Part shown: in pieces, positions 1 through 8,582 of the stretch
How the letters are laid out: every line of letters begins with the position of its first letter
Numbering within the stretch: position 1 is the stretch's first letter
The notes under the pieces: model-generated
Databases searched by the model: none
What the model saw: only the letters and a program-made list of their open reading frames with translations
What the model was told of the DNA's origin: nothing
From: Lysobacteraceae bacterium NML93-0793
Lineage (GTDB): Bacteria > Pseudomonadota > Gammaproteobacteria > Xanthomonadales > Xanthomonadaceae
Length of the DNA: 51,873 bases
Assembly (NCBI GenBank): GCA_002324875.1
Contig: NTJG01000020.1
Coordinates: 1-51,873, forward strand
Direction: 5' to 3'
Made by a program: the position numbers and the translations under genes

Positions 1-413
1 CCGAGCACGCCGAGCGCCGCCGCGCCCAACGCGGTCGGTGCCGGAACGCCGAGCGCGACCAGGGCGACGGCGGGCAGCACGACGGTGATGGTCGCCGCGA
101 CCGCCAGCGCGTGCCGGACCGCAGCGGCGATGCCCGGCGCGCGCAGTCCGGCGGCCTGACTCTGCAGCAGCACCAGCCGGGCCAGCCAGCCGGCCCAGAC
201 CGAGAAATTGGCGGCCATGACGAAGAACGCGAGGCCTTCGGTGCGGCTGGCCTCGCCCGGGATGAAGATGCCCAGCAGGCAGGCCACGGCCAGCAGCATG
301 ACGTAGACGACGAGCATCCAGTTCCGGTGCCGCCGTGTCGTGGCCACGCGCAACGCGGCCATCGCCGCGCCCAGTCGGCCCTGCGCGGGCGCGGGCATCG
401 TGACGGCGTTCAT
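1..413 (-). CDS. ABC transporter membrane subunit, 3' end outside window
   Basis: The gene begins with ATG at 413 and runs off the left edge, so only about 137 N-terminal residues are visible. They start MNAVTMPAPAQG, then a basic patch (VATTRRHRNWM), followed by hydrophobic stretches (MLVVYVMLLAVACLLGIFI, LAFFVMAANFSVW, ALAVAATITVVLPAV) that look like at least three or four membrane segments. Its start overlaps the stop of the preceding ATPase gene in an ATGA arrangement, so the two are almost certainly translationally coupled. This makes it the likely permease of that ABC transporter, of the ABC-2 kind. The assignment rests on context and hydrophobicity; I recognise no specific family motif and cannot name the substrate. 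Confidence 0.6.
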   Translation of the reverse strand, partial: MNAVTMPAPAQGRLGAAMAALRVATTRRHRNWMLVVYVMLLAVACLLGIFIPGEASRTEGLAFFVMAANFSVWAGWLARLVLLQSQAAGLRAPGIAAAVRHALAVAATITVVLPAVALVALGVPAPTALGAAALGVL

Positions 414-1339
414 GCCGACACCTCGATGAACAGATCCTCCAGCGGCAGCGCCTCGGCGCGCACGCCCGGCACCTGCACCAGATCCGGCCATGGCGCGCCT
501 TCGCCGCGCAGCACGGTGATCGACAGGCCGCCGTAGGGATGCGGACGCCGCGAGACCTCGCCGGGCACGTCGTCGCGCAACTGCGCGGCGACCGCCTCGG
601 GGACGTGCAGGCGCAGATTGCGCTCCTTGAGGCTGTCGAGTTCGCTGTGCAGCAGCAGCTGGCCCTCGCGCAGGAACGCGACGTGCGAGGCGACGCGTTC
701 GAGATCGGACACGATGTGGGTGGAGAACAGCACCGTGGTGCCGGACTCGCCGGCGCGCGAGGCGATCTCGCGCAACAGTTCCCGGCGACCGACGGGATCG
801 AGCGCGGACGCGGGCTCGTCCAGTACCAGGAGTTCCGGCTGCGGCGCCAGGGCGCGGATGATCGCCACGCGCTGGCGCTCGCCCGGCGACAGCTTCGCCA
901 GCACGCGGTTGCGCGGCAGTTGCCAGCGCTCGAGCGTCGCGTCGACGTAGGTGGCATCCCAGCGCGGATAGAAGCGGCCGACGAAATCCAGCATCTCGCC
1001 AATCTTCAGCCAGGCCATCGCCTCGGGCTGCTGCGGGACATAGCCCAGGCGCTGCTTGGCCGCATCGGTCATGCGCAGCGCGGGCGCACCCCAGACGCGT
1101 GCGCTGCCGGCATCGGGTTCGATCAGGCCGAGCATCGCGCGGATCAATGTGCTCTTGCCGGCGCCGTTGCGGCCGATCAGGCCGAGCACCGCGCCGGGTT
1201 CGACCGCCAGCGAGATGCCCTTGAGCACGCTGCGGTGCTCGTACTGCTTGATCAAGCCGTCGGTGAACAGCGGCGCCGTGGCGGCGTCGGCCGCGGGGTT
1301 GGAAACGGCGAAGACGGAACGGTCGAGCATCGCGTTCAT
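410..1339 (-). CDS. ABC transporter ATP-binding protein, GntR-linked (309 aa)
   Basis: Cytoplasmic ATPase of an ABC transporter. Walker A is GRNGAGKST at residues 56-64, the signature is the variant LSPGE near residue 152, Walker B is LLVLDEP near 172, and an H-loop (STHIVSD) follows. After the nucleotide-binding domain there is an extra C-terminal region of about 80 residues, as in many ABC-2 ATPases. The ATG overlaps the stop of the upstream GntR gene (ATGA), and its own stop overlaps the start of the downstream membrane subunit, so regulator, ATPase and permease form one transcript. GntR regulators of the YtrA type typically control such transporters. Substrate unknown; a role in antibiotic or envelope stress is only inferred from the family. 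A second in-frame ATG lies at 1330. Confidence 0.88.
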   Translation of the reverse strand: MNAMLDRSVFAVSNPAADAATAPLFTDGLIKQYEHRSVLKGISLAVEPGAVLGLIGRNGAGKSTLIRAMLGLIEPDAGSARVWGAPALRMTDAAKQRLGYVPQQPEAMAWLKIGEMLDFVGRFYPRWDATYVDATLERWQLPRNRVLAKLSPGERQRVAIIRALAPQPELLVLDEPASALDPVGRRELLREIASRAGESGTTVLFSTHIVSDLERVASHVAFLREGQLLLHSELDSLKERNLRLHVPEAVAAQLRDDVPGEVSRRPHPYGGLSITVLRGEGAPWPDLVQVPGVRAEALPLEDLFIEVSA

Positions 1340-1725
1340 TGCGGATCCTCCGTGAGTCGGGTCTTGAGGCGGTCGAGCAGGGCATCGGCCGGCAGTTCGA
1401 GTTCGCGCGCCTGACGCGCCAGCGCATCGAGCGCCGGGTCGATCAATGCCCAGCGCGCGGCGAGGTCGGGCGGGGCGGCCAGATCGGCGACGACCATGCC
1501 CTTGCCGCGCAACCGCAGCAGCACGCCGTCGGCTTCGAGCTGGCTGTAGGCCTTGGAGACGGTCATCGGATTGATCGCGTGCAGCCCGGCCACCTCACGC
1601 ACCGAGGGCAGCGGCTGGCCGGGCCGCAACTGGCCGCCGGCCACGAGTCGCCGGATCTGTCCGGTGATCTGGCGGTACAGGGGCTCGGCCGCGTTGGGCT
1701 GGATCGAGAGCAGGCTTGCGTCCAT
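1336..1725 (-). CDS. YtrA-subfamily GntR transcriptional regulator (129 aa)
   Basis: Short GntR-type repressor. An N-terminal winged helix-turn-helix (about residues 10-80) contains the family pattern PLYRQI, GQLRPGQPLPSVRE and the recognition-helix segment NPMTVSKAYSQLE. The tail of about 45 residues is too short for a FadR or MocR effector domain, which is the hallmark of the YtrA subfamily. The start is taken as ATG at 1725; a TTG nine bases upstream (1734) would also be in frame. The gene overlaps the ABC ATPase by four bases. An inverted repeat abuts the start codon, so autoregulation of the operon is very likely. There is no room for a ribosome-binding site between the predicted promoter and the ATG, so the mRNA may be leaderless. 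Confidence 0.85.
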   Translation of the reverse strand: MDASLLSIQPNAAEPLYRQITGQIRRLVAGGQLRPGQPLPSVREVAGLHAINPMTVSKAYSQLEADGVLLRLRGKGMVVADLAAPPDLAARWALIDPALDALARQARELELPADALLDRLKTRLTEDPQ

Positions 1726-1747
1726 GTGTATCAATACAACAATACAC
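1726..1747 (-). promoter_or_regulatory. Probable GntR operator (inverted repeat)
   Basis: Arms GTGTAT (1726-1731) and ATACAC (1742-1747) are perfectly complementary around a 10-bp centre. On the minus strand the inner part also contains the palindrome GTATTGATAC. The TGTATT...ATACA pattern resembles known YtrA-type GntR operators. It overlaps the predicted -10 element and touches the start codon, so bound repressor would block transcription. Confidence 0.65.
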
Positions 1748-1762
1748 TTGGCCGGGAGTCAA
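1733..1762 (-). promoter_or_regulatory. Predicted sigma-70 promoter of the gntR-ABC operon
   Basis: On the minus strand: TTGACT (1762-1757), an 18-bp spacer and TGTATT (1738-1733). The expected transcription start, about seven bases further on, falls at or next to the A of the gntR ATG (1725). This would give a leaderless transcript. Confidence 0.5.
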
Positions 1763-1796
1763 GTGCCGGCTGGTCCCGGCGCGTACGCTGGGGCGC

Positions 1797-2444
1797 ATGC
1801 GTCGTTCCGTTGCCCTGCTGCTGTGCCTGTGCGCCGCGTCGTCCGCGCATGCCGACGACCTGCTCGAACGGCTGGCGGCGCAGGCGCCCCGGCTCGACCG
1901 CATGGTGCTGACGCTGGCGCTGACCGCGCGCGACTGCGCCGCACGCGAACGCGCGGTCGGCACGCGCCTGGCGGTCGTCGACTACACGCGCCCGTCGACC
2001 GAGGTGCGGTTGTGGGTGTTCGACATCCCGCGTGCGCGGCTGCTGCATGCCGAGCACGTCGCCCACGGCCGCGGCAGCGGCGGTGACGTGCCGCAGGCGT
2101 TCTCGAACGTCGAAGGCAGCTACCAGTCGAGCCTCGGGCTGTTCGCGACCGCCGAGACCTACATCGGCGGCAACGGCTATTCGCTGCGCATGGACGGTCT
2201 CGAACCCGGCATCAACGACGCCGCGCGCGAGCGTCTGATCGTCATGCACGGCGCCGACTACGTCGATCCGGCGCAGGCGCGCCGTCAGGGCCGGCTCGGC
2301 CGCAGCTGGGGCTGTCCGGCGGTACGCAGCGCCGCGGCGCGACCGGTCATCGACGCGCTCAAGGACGGCCAGCTGCTGTTCGCCTACGCACGCGACGGCG
2401 CGTGGCTGGACGGATCGCGCTACTTGCGCTGCGCACGCCGCTGA
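1797..2444 (+). CDS. YkuD_2-type murein L,D-transpeptidase-like protein (215 aa)
   Basis: Secreted protein of the 'murein L,D-transpeptidase catalytic domain' family (YkuD_2). The ATG at 1797 gives a clear signal peptide (MRRSVALLLCLCAASSAHA, cleavage before DDLLERL). The catalytic region has the family elements HGADYV and, about 30 residues later, SWGCPAV, whose cysteine is the expected nucleophile. It would act in the periplasm on peptidoglycan cross-links or as a related acyl transferase. It is divergent from the gntR operon and followed by two other wall-active genes. In-frame starts upstream of 1797 (for example ATG 1716) would spoil the signal peptide and run through the gntR start, so they are rejected. 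Confidence 0.8.
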   Translation: MRRSVALLLCLCAASSAHADDLLERLAAQAPRLDRMVLTLALTARDCAARERAVGTRLAVVDYTRPSTEVRLWVFDIPRARLLHAEHVAHGRGSGGDVPQAFSNVEGSYQSSLGLFATAETYIGGNGYSLRMDGLEPGINDAARERLIVMHGADYVDPAQARRQGRLGRSWGCPAVRSAAARPVIDALKDGQLLFAYARDGAWLDGSRYLRCARR

Positions 2445-2525
2445 ACGCAGGCAAGGGTCCCGGCTTCACGCGGAAGGTGCGCGGCGTCACGGCAGCATGT
2501 CGGCATCCCTTCGATGGAGACGCCC

Positions 2526-3512
2526 ATGTCCGCAGTCCGGTTTCCCCGCTCTTCGTCGCGCGCACGGCTGTGGTGCGGCGCACTGGTCATTGCCTGCCTC
2601 GCGCTCGGTCCGTTCGCGCATGCGCAGGATGCGTTGACGGCCGACGCGGTCAACGCCGCCGCGCCCGACGCCGGTGACGCGGCGCTGCTGCGTGCGCAGG
2701 TGCTGCTCGACCGCGCGCACTTCTCGCCGGGCGAGATCGACGCCCGCGCCGGCACCAACACCACGCGCGCGGTCGCCGCGTTCCAGCGTCACCGCGGCCT
2801 CGGCGACAGTGGCGAACTGGATGCCGACACCTGGGCGGCGTTGACCGCCGACGCACCGGCCGCGCTGATCGAGCACACGATCGCCGCCGACGATGTCGCC
2901 GGCCCGTTCCGCGCGCTGCCCGACGACATGATGGAAAAGTCCCGGCTCGACGCGCTGGGCTTCGAAACCGCGGTCGAAGCACTCGGTGAACGCTTCCATG
3001 CCGCGCCGGCACTGCTGCGCCGGCTCAATCCCGACGCGCGCTTCGTCGCCGGCAGCCGCATCCTGGTGCCGAACGTGCGCGATACCGCGCCGCTGGCGGC
3101 GCCCGACCGGGTGATCGTGAGCAAGTCCGACTCGGTGGTGCGTCTGGTCGACGCGGCCGGCAAGGTCTATGCGCAGTTCCCGGCCTCGACCGGCAGCGAG
3201 CGCGATCCGCTGCCGATCGGGGACTGGACGATCGAGGGCGTCGCCACCGATCCCACCTTCCACTACAACCCGGAGCTGTTCTGGGATGCCGATCCCTCGC
3301 ATGCGAAAGCGGTGCTGGCGCCCGGCCCCAACAATCCGGTGGGCACGGTGTGGATCGATCTGTCGAAGCCGCATTACGGCATCCACGGCACGCCGGAGCC
3401 GGCGAACATCGGCAAGACCCAGTCGCACGGCTGCATCCGGATGACCAACTGGAGCGCGCGCCGGGTGGCCGAGGTCGTGCGTCCGGGCATGACGGCCGTG
3501 CTCGAGGAGTAA
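2526..3512 (+). CDS. L,D-transpeptidase with peptidoglycan-binding domain (328 aa)
   Basis: Periplasmic L,D-transpeptidase. After a signal peptide (SSSRARLWCGALVIACLALG..., cleavage after AHA) comes a peptidoglycan-binding-like domain (VLLDRAHFSPGEIDARAGTN, AFQRHRGL), then a LysM-like segment (LLRRLNPDARFVAGSRILVPN), and a C-terminal YkuD domain with HG...SHGCIRM; the nucleophile is Cys303. YkuD enzymes make 3-3 cross-links in peptidoglycan or attach proteins to it. The ATG at 2526 is preferred over 2514 because GGAGA lies at the right distance before it. The gene ends four bases before the M23 peptidase gene, so the two are probably co-transcribed. Confidence 0.9.
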   Translation: MSAVRFPRSSSRARLWCGALVIACLALGPFAHAQDALTADAVNAAAPDAGDAALLRAQVLLDRAHFSPGEIDARAGTNTTRAVAAFQRHRGLGDSGELDADTWAALTADAPAALIEHTIAADDVAGPFRALPDDMMEKSRLDALGFETAVEALGERFHAAPALLRRLNPDARFVAGSRILVPNVRDTAPLAAPDRVIVSKSDSVVRLVDAAGKVYAQFPASTGSERDPLPIGDWTIEGVATDPTFHYNPELFWDADPSHAKAVLAPGPNNPVGTVWIDLSKPHYGIHGTPEPANIGKTQSHGCIRMTNWSARRVAEVVRPGMTAVLEE

Positions 3513-3516
3513 ACCG

Positions 3517-4209
3517 ATGCGCCGGATCGGCCTGTGGTTCGCACTGGCGGCGGTGCTGGTGCTGGTGAACGTGGCGGTGTTCGTCTGGCGATCGCCGTCG
3601 CCGTCGCCGTCACAGCCAGCGGCCGCGTCATCGGCGTTGACTGCTCCCACGTCCGAACTCGCCCGCGAGGACGCAGCGGTCGATCCGGATATCGCTCCGC
3701 TGCCGACAACGCAGGCGCCGAACCCGGCGGTGCCTGTGAGTGCACCCGCAGCGCCGCCCGCTTCAGACGTGCACCCGCCCACGCTGTTGCTGCCGGTGCA
3801 GGGCATCGACATCACCGAGGTTCACGACACCTTCGACGACGCGCGCGGCAGCGAACGGGTCCACGAAGCGCTCGACGTCATGGCACCGGCGGGCACGCCG
3901 GTGCTCGCGGCGGCCGATGGCCGCATCGAAAAGCTGTTCACCAGTGAAAGGGGCGGCCTGACGATCTACCAGTTCGATCCCAGCAGCACCTGGAGCTACT
4001 ACTACGCCCATCTGCAGGCCTACGCGCCGGGCCTCGCCGAAGGCCTGGAGGTACGGCGCGGCGATGTGCTCGGTACGGTGGGCAGCACGGGCAACGCCGA
4101 TCCCGCGGCGCCGCACCTGCACTTCGCGGTGTTCCGCCTGACGCCGGAGCGGCAGTGGTGGACGGGCACGCCGGTGAATCCGTGGCCGCTGCTGGCGCGG
4201 GATCCCTGA
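3517..4209 (+). CDS. M23 family metallopeptidase, membrane-anchored (230 aa)
   Basis: LytM-type peptidase or a non-catalytic relative acting on peptidoglycan peptides in the periplasm. An N-terminal transmembrane or uncleaved signal segment (IGLWFALAAVLVLVNVAVFVW) is followed by a low-complexity Pro/Ala/Ser linker to about residue 85 and one M23 domain. The zinc ligands of the family are present: H116xxxD120 and the H200xH202 pair (HLHF), so it should be an active enzyme. The start follows GAGGAG in the end of the preceding L,D-transpeptidase gene; the two genes are only four bases apart and likely form a wall-remodelling pair. Confidence 0.9.
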   Translation: MRRIGLWFALAAVLVLVNVAVFVWRSPSPSPSQPAAASSALTAPTSELAREDAAVDPDIAPLPTTQAPNPAVPVSAPAAPPASDVHPPTLLLPVQGIDITEVHDTFDDARGSERVHEALDVMAPAGTPVLAAADGRIEKLFTSERGGLTIYQFDPSSTWSYYYAHLQAYAPGLAEGLEVRRGDVLGTVGSTGNADPAAPHLHFAVFRLTPERQWWTGTPVNPWPLLARDP

Positions 4210-4299
4210 GCGGACGCCCCGCGACGCACGTCCTGTGTCGCATCGTCCAGGGCCCGGGCCGCACGCGTGCGCCGCGCCGGCGACGCAACAGGGCTGTGC

Positions 4300-4977
4300 T
4301 CAACGCAGCAGCGGACGCAGCGCCGGCCAGACGTGATCCAGGATCTTGGCCTGCGCCTCCACCGTGGGGTGCAGGTTGTCGTCCTGGAAGTTCGCGCGGT
4401 CTGCGGCGATGGGCTCCAGCAGGAACGGCAGCAGGGCCACGTCGAAGGTGTCGGCAAGCAGGCGGTAATTCGCCTCGAAACCCCGGGTGTACTCGGTGCC
4501 CAGATTCGGCGGCATGCGCATACCGACCAGCAGCACCTGCGCGCCGACGTGCTGCGAGGCGCCGATCATCCGCGCCAGGTTGCGCCGGGCCTCGGCCAGC
4601 GGCAGGCCGCGCAGGCCGTCGTTGGCGCCGAGGGCGATGACCACGACGGCCGGCCGTTCGCGCACCACCGCCTGCACGATCCGCGACGCGCCACCCGCGC
4701 TGGTCTCGCCCGAGATGCTGCCGTTGACGACGCGCCAGCCCGGCGCCTCGCGTTGCAGGCGCTGCTCGAGCAGGCCCACCCAGCCCTGCTCGGCAGCCAT
4801 GCCGTAACCGGCCGAGAGCGAGTCGCCCATGACCAGCACCGTCTTCGAGGACGTAGCGGCCGAGGGGGCGGGTGCGCTCTGCGCCTGCGCGACGAACGCG
4901 CACAGCATCAGCAGGCAACCGATGGCACATTGCATCGAGGCGCGGATGGCCTCATACCGGACGCGCTTCATCATCAT
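4300..4977 (-). CDS. tesA: Arylesterase / thioesterase I-like GDSL hydrolase (225 aa)
   Basis: Secreted SGNH/GDSL hydrolase matching TesA (multifunctional acyl-CoA thioesterase I, protease I, lysophospholipase L1). Block I is GDSLSAGYG with Ser53, a central block is GANDGLRG, and the DxxH pair is D200-H203 in DDNLHPT. A signal peptide (CAIGCLLMLCAFVAQAQ) directs it to the periplasm. Three ATGs in a row (4977, 4974, 4971) follow GAGG at a spacing of five, so the first or second is used. It is divergent from the ybbA-ybbP ABC transporter, the same arrangement as tesA/ybbAP in Escherichia coli, which supports the name. Confidence 0.9.
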   Translation of the reverse strand: MMMKRVRYEAIRASMQCAIGCLLMLCAFVAQAQSAPAPSAATSSKTVLVMGDSLSAGYGMAAEQGWVGLLEQRLQREAPGWRVVNGSISGETSAGGASRIVQAVVRERPAVVVIALGANDGLRGLPLAEARRNLARMIGASQHVGAQVLLVGMRMPPNLGTEYTRGFEANYRLLADTFDVALLPFLLEPIAADRANFQDDNLHPTVEAQAKILDHVWPALRPLLR

Positions 4978-5033
4978 TTAAACCTCGTCTTCGAAGATGG
5001 CCGCCATTCGTGCAGGCCCATCAAAGGAACATC

Positions 5034-5750
5034 ATGGCCGATTCCAACCCAGCGCAGGCTGAAACCCGCCGCTCCCTCGTCGTCGAGGCCCTCGGCAAGC
5101 GCGTCGCGCTGCCGTCGGGCGAACTGACCATCCTGCAGGACGTGCGCTTTGCCATCGGCCACGGCGACACGGTGGCGATCGTCGGCGCCTCGGGCTCGGG
5201 CAAGAGCACGCTGCTGTCGCTGCTCGCCGGCCTCGATACGCCGAGCACCGGCACAGTGGTGCTCGACGGCGCGCCGATCTCGACGCTCGACGAGGACGGT
5301 CGCGCGAAGGTGCGCGGCGAAAAGGTCGGCTTCGTGTTCCAGAGCTTCCAGCTGCTGCCGTCGCTGACCGCGCTGGAGAACGTGATGCTGCCGTTGGAAC
5401 TGCGCGGCGACCGCGACGTCGAAGGCCCGGCGCGTGACGTCCTCGCGCGCGTGGGCCTCGGCGAGCGCCTCGGCCATTACCCGCGCCAGCTCTCCGGCGG
5501 CGAGCAGCAGCGCGTCGCGCTGGCGCGTGCATTTGTCACGCGGCCGTCGCTGCTGTTCGCCGACGAGCCCACCGGCAATCTCGACACCGCCACCGGCCAG
5601 TCGATCATCGAGCTGCTGTTCGCGCTCAATGCCGATGCCGGCACGACGCTGGTGCTGGTCACCCACGACGATCATCTGGCCCAGCGTTGCACGCGCCGCC
5701 TGCGCATCGACAGCGGTCGTCTCGTTGCCGACGAGGCGATGCCCGCATGA
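5034..5750 (+). CDS. ybbA: LolD/YbbA-type ABC ATPase (238 aa)
   Basis: ATPase subunit of a MacB/LolD-type (type VII) ABC system. Walker A is GASGSGKST (residues 51-59), the Q-loop is VFQSFQLLPSLTALENV, the signature LSGGEQQRV, Walker B LLFADEPTGNLD and the H-loop VTHD. Such ATPases drive mechanotransmission by FtsX-like permeases rather than classical transport. The start at 5034 follows AAAGGAA; longer in-frame starts would overlap the divergent tesA gene. The stop overlaps the ybbP start (ATGA). The gene pair next to tesA matches ybbAP. The substrate is not known from sequence. Confidence 0.92.
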   Translation: MADSNPAQAETRRSLVVEALGKRVALPSGELTILQDVRFAIGHGDTVAIVGASGSGKSTLLSLLAGLDTPSTGTVVLDGAPISTLDEDGRAKVRGEKVGFVFQSFQLLPSLTALENVMLPLELRGDRDVEGPARDVLARVGLGERLGHYPRQLSGGEQQRVALARAFVTRPSLLFADEPTGNLDTATGQSIIELLFALNADAGTTLVLVTHDDHLAQRCTRRLRIDSGRLVADEAMPA

Positions 5751-8275
5751 GGACCGCCGGGCTCGCGTGGCGCCAGTTGCGCCGCGATTTCAAGGCGGGC
5801 GACATCCGCATCCTGTTCGCCGCACTGGTGCTCGCGGTGCTCGCGGTGACCGCGGTCGGCTTCGTCACCGATCGCGCGGAACGCGCGCTGGCGATCGAAG
5901 CCAACCGTCTGCTCGGCGGCGATGCAGTGGTGCGCGGCGATGCGCCGATCGAGGGCGCGATCCGCGATGCGGCCACCGCGCCCGGACTCGACTCGGTCGA
6001 CACGGTGGAGCTCGACAGCATGATCCGCGTCGGCGCGGGCGATGCGGCGACCCTGCAACTGGGCGACGTGCGCGCGCTCGGCGACGGTTTCCCGCTGCGC
6101 GGCAGCTTCCGTATCGCCGGCGCCGACGGCGTCGAACGCGATGCCGACGCCGTGCCCGAACCCGGTACGGCGTGGATGAGCCGCGCCGGCGCCGACACGC
6201 TGGGCGCATCGGTCGGCGACACCGTATTTCTCGGCGACCGAAGTTTCCGCCTGACCGCGCTGGTGCTGCAGGAGCCCGATGCGTCGATCGATTACTTCAA
6301 CGTCGCACCGAAGGTCTTCCTGCACCTGTCCGATCTCGAGGGCACGGGCCTGATCCAGCCTGGCAGCCGCATCCGCTATCGCCTCGTCATCGCCGGTGAC
6401 GCGAACGCGGTCGACGGCTTCGCCACGACCGCGCGCGCGAACCTCGGACGCGGCCAGCGCCTGGAGACCATCGGCGACGCGCGCCCGGAAGTCCGCTCCG
6501 CGCTCGATCGTGCGGGTCGCTTCCTCGGCCTCGCCGCGCTGGTGTCGGTGATTCTCGCCGCGGTCGCCGTGGCGATGGCCGCGCGCCAGCATTCGGCGCG
6601 GCATCTGACCTCGGTCGCGGTGATGCGCTGCATGGGCGCGCAGCAGCGCACGCTGGTCGCCATCCATGTCGGCGAACTGCTGCTGCTCGGCGTGATCGCC
6701 TGCACGCTGGGCGTCGTCGTCGCCTTCGGCCTGCAGTGGGGCATCGGCCGCTGGCTGGAATCGCTGCTGGGCCTGTCGATTCCCGCCGCCGGACTGATGC
6801 CGGCGCTGCAGGGCTACGGCGTAGGCCTCGTCGTGCTGATGGCGTTCGGTGCACCGCCGGTGCTGGCGTTGCGCCGCGTGCCGGCGTTGCGCGTGTTGCG
6901 GCGTGACCTCGGCGGCTTCGAGCCGAGCGCGTGGCTGGTCGGCGGTGCCGGCTTCGTGGGCTTTGCGGCATTGCTGTGGTGGAAGGCGGGTTCGGCGACG
7001 CTCGGCGGCGCGATGCTCGCCGGCATCGCCGCGACGTTCGCCGTGCTCGCGCTGCTGGCCTGGCTGCTGATCCTGGTGGTGCGCGCGCTGCGCACGCGGC
7101 TGCGCGGCAGCCTGCGCTACGGGCTGGCCAATGTCAGCCGGCGCGCAGGTACCAGCGTCGCCCAGGTCACCGCGCTGGGCCTCGGCCTGATGGCGCTGCT
7201 GCTGCTGACCTTCGTGCGCACCGATCTGCTCGACCGCTGGCAGCTCGCGATCGGCCAGGACGCGCCGAACCGCTTCATCATCAACGTGCAGCCCGACCAG
7301 CTCGATCCGGTTCGCGCCTTCATCGCCGAGCAGGGCGTGGATGCGCCGGTGCTGTTTCCGATGATCCGTGCGCGCCTGATCGAGCGGAATGGCGAGGCGG
7401 TGCGCGGCGAAGACTACGCCGGCCGCAGCGGCGACGAGGCGCAAGACCGTCAGGCCCAGCGCCGGGCCGAGCGCGAGTTCAACCTGTCGATGCAGACCGA
7501 TCTGCGCGACGACAACCGGGTCACCGCCGGCACGTTCTGGGGCGAGACGCCGCCGGCGACGCCGGAGATCTCGGTCGAAGAGAACTTCGCCAAGGATCTC
7601 GGCTGGCAGCTCGGCGACCGCATCACCTTCGACATCGCCGGCCAGCGCTTCGAAGCGCCGATCACCAGCTTCCGCAGTATCGAATGGGAAAGCTTCCGGC
7701 CGAACTTCTTCGTCGTGGCCTCACCCGGCGCGCTCGATGGCTATCCGGCGAGCCACATCACCGCGGTGCGCGTGCCGCCCGAAGCGACACGCTTCACGGC
7801 CGATCTGGTGCAGCGCTTTCCCAACCTGTCGGTCGTCGACATCGACGCGGTGCTGACCCAGGTGCGCAGTACGGCCGACCAGGTGTCGACGGTGGTGCAG
7901 GTGGTGTTCTGGTTCTCGCTCGCGGCCGGTGTGCTGGTGTTGCTGGCCGCGGTGAGCGCCAGCCAGGACGAGCGCCTGCTCGAAGGCGGCGTGATGCGCG
8001 TGTTGGGCGGCAAGCGCGCGCAGTTGCGGGTCGCACAGGCGTCGGAATTCGCGGCGATCGGCCTGCTGTCGGGCCTGGTCGCGGCGATCGCGGCCTCGGT
8101 ACTGGCCGGCGTGATCGCGGTGCAGGTGTTCGATCTGCCGTGGACGCCGAACTGGACGCTGGCTGCAGTCGGCGGCGGCATCGGCGTGTTGATGACACTG
8201 CTCGCCGGGCTGTGGGCGACGCGCAAGGTGCTGGATGCGCCGCCGTCGGTGACGCTGCGCGCGTTGCAGGAGTGA
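5747..8275 (+). CDS. ybbP: YbbP-like FtsX-family ABC permease (842 aa)
   Basis: Large inner-membrane permease with two FtsX domains. The N-terminal signal-anchor follows RTAGLAWRQLRRDFKAGDIR; a periplasmic region of about 220 residues follows; a first bundle of membrane helices (LAALVSVILAAVAVAMAA onward) and a central pair lie near residues 260-470; then a second periplasmic region and a final three-helix FtsX bundle (VVFWFSLAAGVLVLLAAVSA to the C terminus). This ten-helix layout is that of E. coli YbbP. It overlaps ybbA by four bases and should be its partner. The start at 5747 is chosen for the coupling. Confidence 0.9.
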   Translation: MRTAGLAWRQLRRDFKAGDIRILFAALVLAVLAVTAVGFVTDRAERALAIEANRLLGGDAVVRGDAPIEGAIRDAATAPGLDSVDTVELDSMIRVGAGDAATLQLGDVRALGDGFPLRGSFRIAGADGVERDADAVPEPGTAWMSRAGADTLGASVGDTVFLGDRSFRLTALVLQEPDASIDYFNVAPKVFLHLSDLEGTGLIQPGSRIRYRLVIAGDANAVDGFATTARANLGRGQRLETIGDARPEVRSALDRAGRFLGLAALVSVILAAVAVAMAARQHSARHLTSVAVMRCMGAQQRTLVAIHVGELLLLGVIACTLGVVVAFGLQWGIGRWLESLLGLSIPAAGLMPALQGYGVGLVVLMAFGAPPVLALRRVPALRVLRRDLGGFEPSAWLVGGAGFVGFAALLWWKAGSATLGGAMLAGIAATFAVLALLAWLLILVVRALRTRLRGSLRYGLANVSRRAGTSVAQVTALGLGLMALLLLTFVRTDLLDRWQLAIGQDAPNRFIINVQPDQLDPVRAFIAEQGVDAPVLFPMIRARLIERNGEAVRGEDYAGRSGDEAQDRQAQRRAEREFNLSMQTDLRDDNRVTAGTFWGETPPATPEISVEENFAKDLGWQLGDRITFDIAGQRFEAPITSFRSIEWESFRPNFFVVASPGALDGYPASHITAVRVPPEATRFTADLVQRFPNLSVVDIDAVLTQVRSTADQVSTVVQVVFWFSLAAGVLVLLAAVSASQDERLLEGGVMRVLGGKRAQLRVAQASEFAAIGLLSGLVAAIAASVLAGVIAVQVFDLPWTPNWTLAAVGGGIGVLMTLLAGLWATRKVLDAPPSVTLRALQE

Positions 8276-8318
8276 CGACGATGCGCGCCCGGCGGGGAAG
8301 GCCGAGCGCGCTCCAGGC

Positions 8319-8582
8319 TCAGCCGACGATGGTTTCCTTGGCCTCGAACCGGCGCGCGTACTCGCGCTCTTCGCTGATGCGCTGGACCTCCTCGTGGGCG
8401 ATGTCCGGTCCGCCGTAGACGGCATAGACCACCTCGTCGTCGCGGCGTCCGATCGCATGCAGGCGGTAGCGCGACTGGCCGCCGCCGGTGTCGGGCGGAT
8501 AGCGGTGCGGCGGCTCGGCGCCGTCGAGGTCGAGCTCGCTGTTGTCGATCGTGCCGCCAACGAACAGGGCGTGGATGGGCAT
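8319..8582 (-). CDS. Hypothetical protein (87 aa)
   Basis: Small soluble protein of unknown function, MPIHALFVGGTIDNSELDL..., rich in Asp, Glu and Arg, with no signal peptide or membrane segment. The start at 8582 is supported by AAAGGAG seven bases before the ATG. It lies convergent to ybbP (43-bp gap) and divergent from the rsmC operon. The good ribosome-binding site and the non-repetitive composition make it a probable real gene; I do not recognise its family. Confidence 0.6.
   Translation of the reverse strand: MPIHALFVGGTIDNSELDLDGAEPPHRYPPDTGGGQSRYRLHAIGRRDDEVVYAVYGGPDIAHEEVQRISEEREYARRFEAKETIVG

Noticed and set aside
5672..7444. Minus-strand frame of 590 codons opposite ybbP
   Set aside because: Antisense to a convincing FtsX permease; Gln/His/Arg-rich with no recognisable fold.
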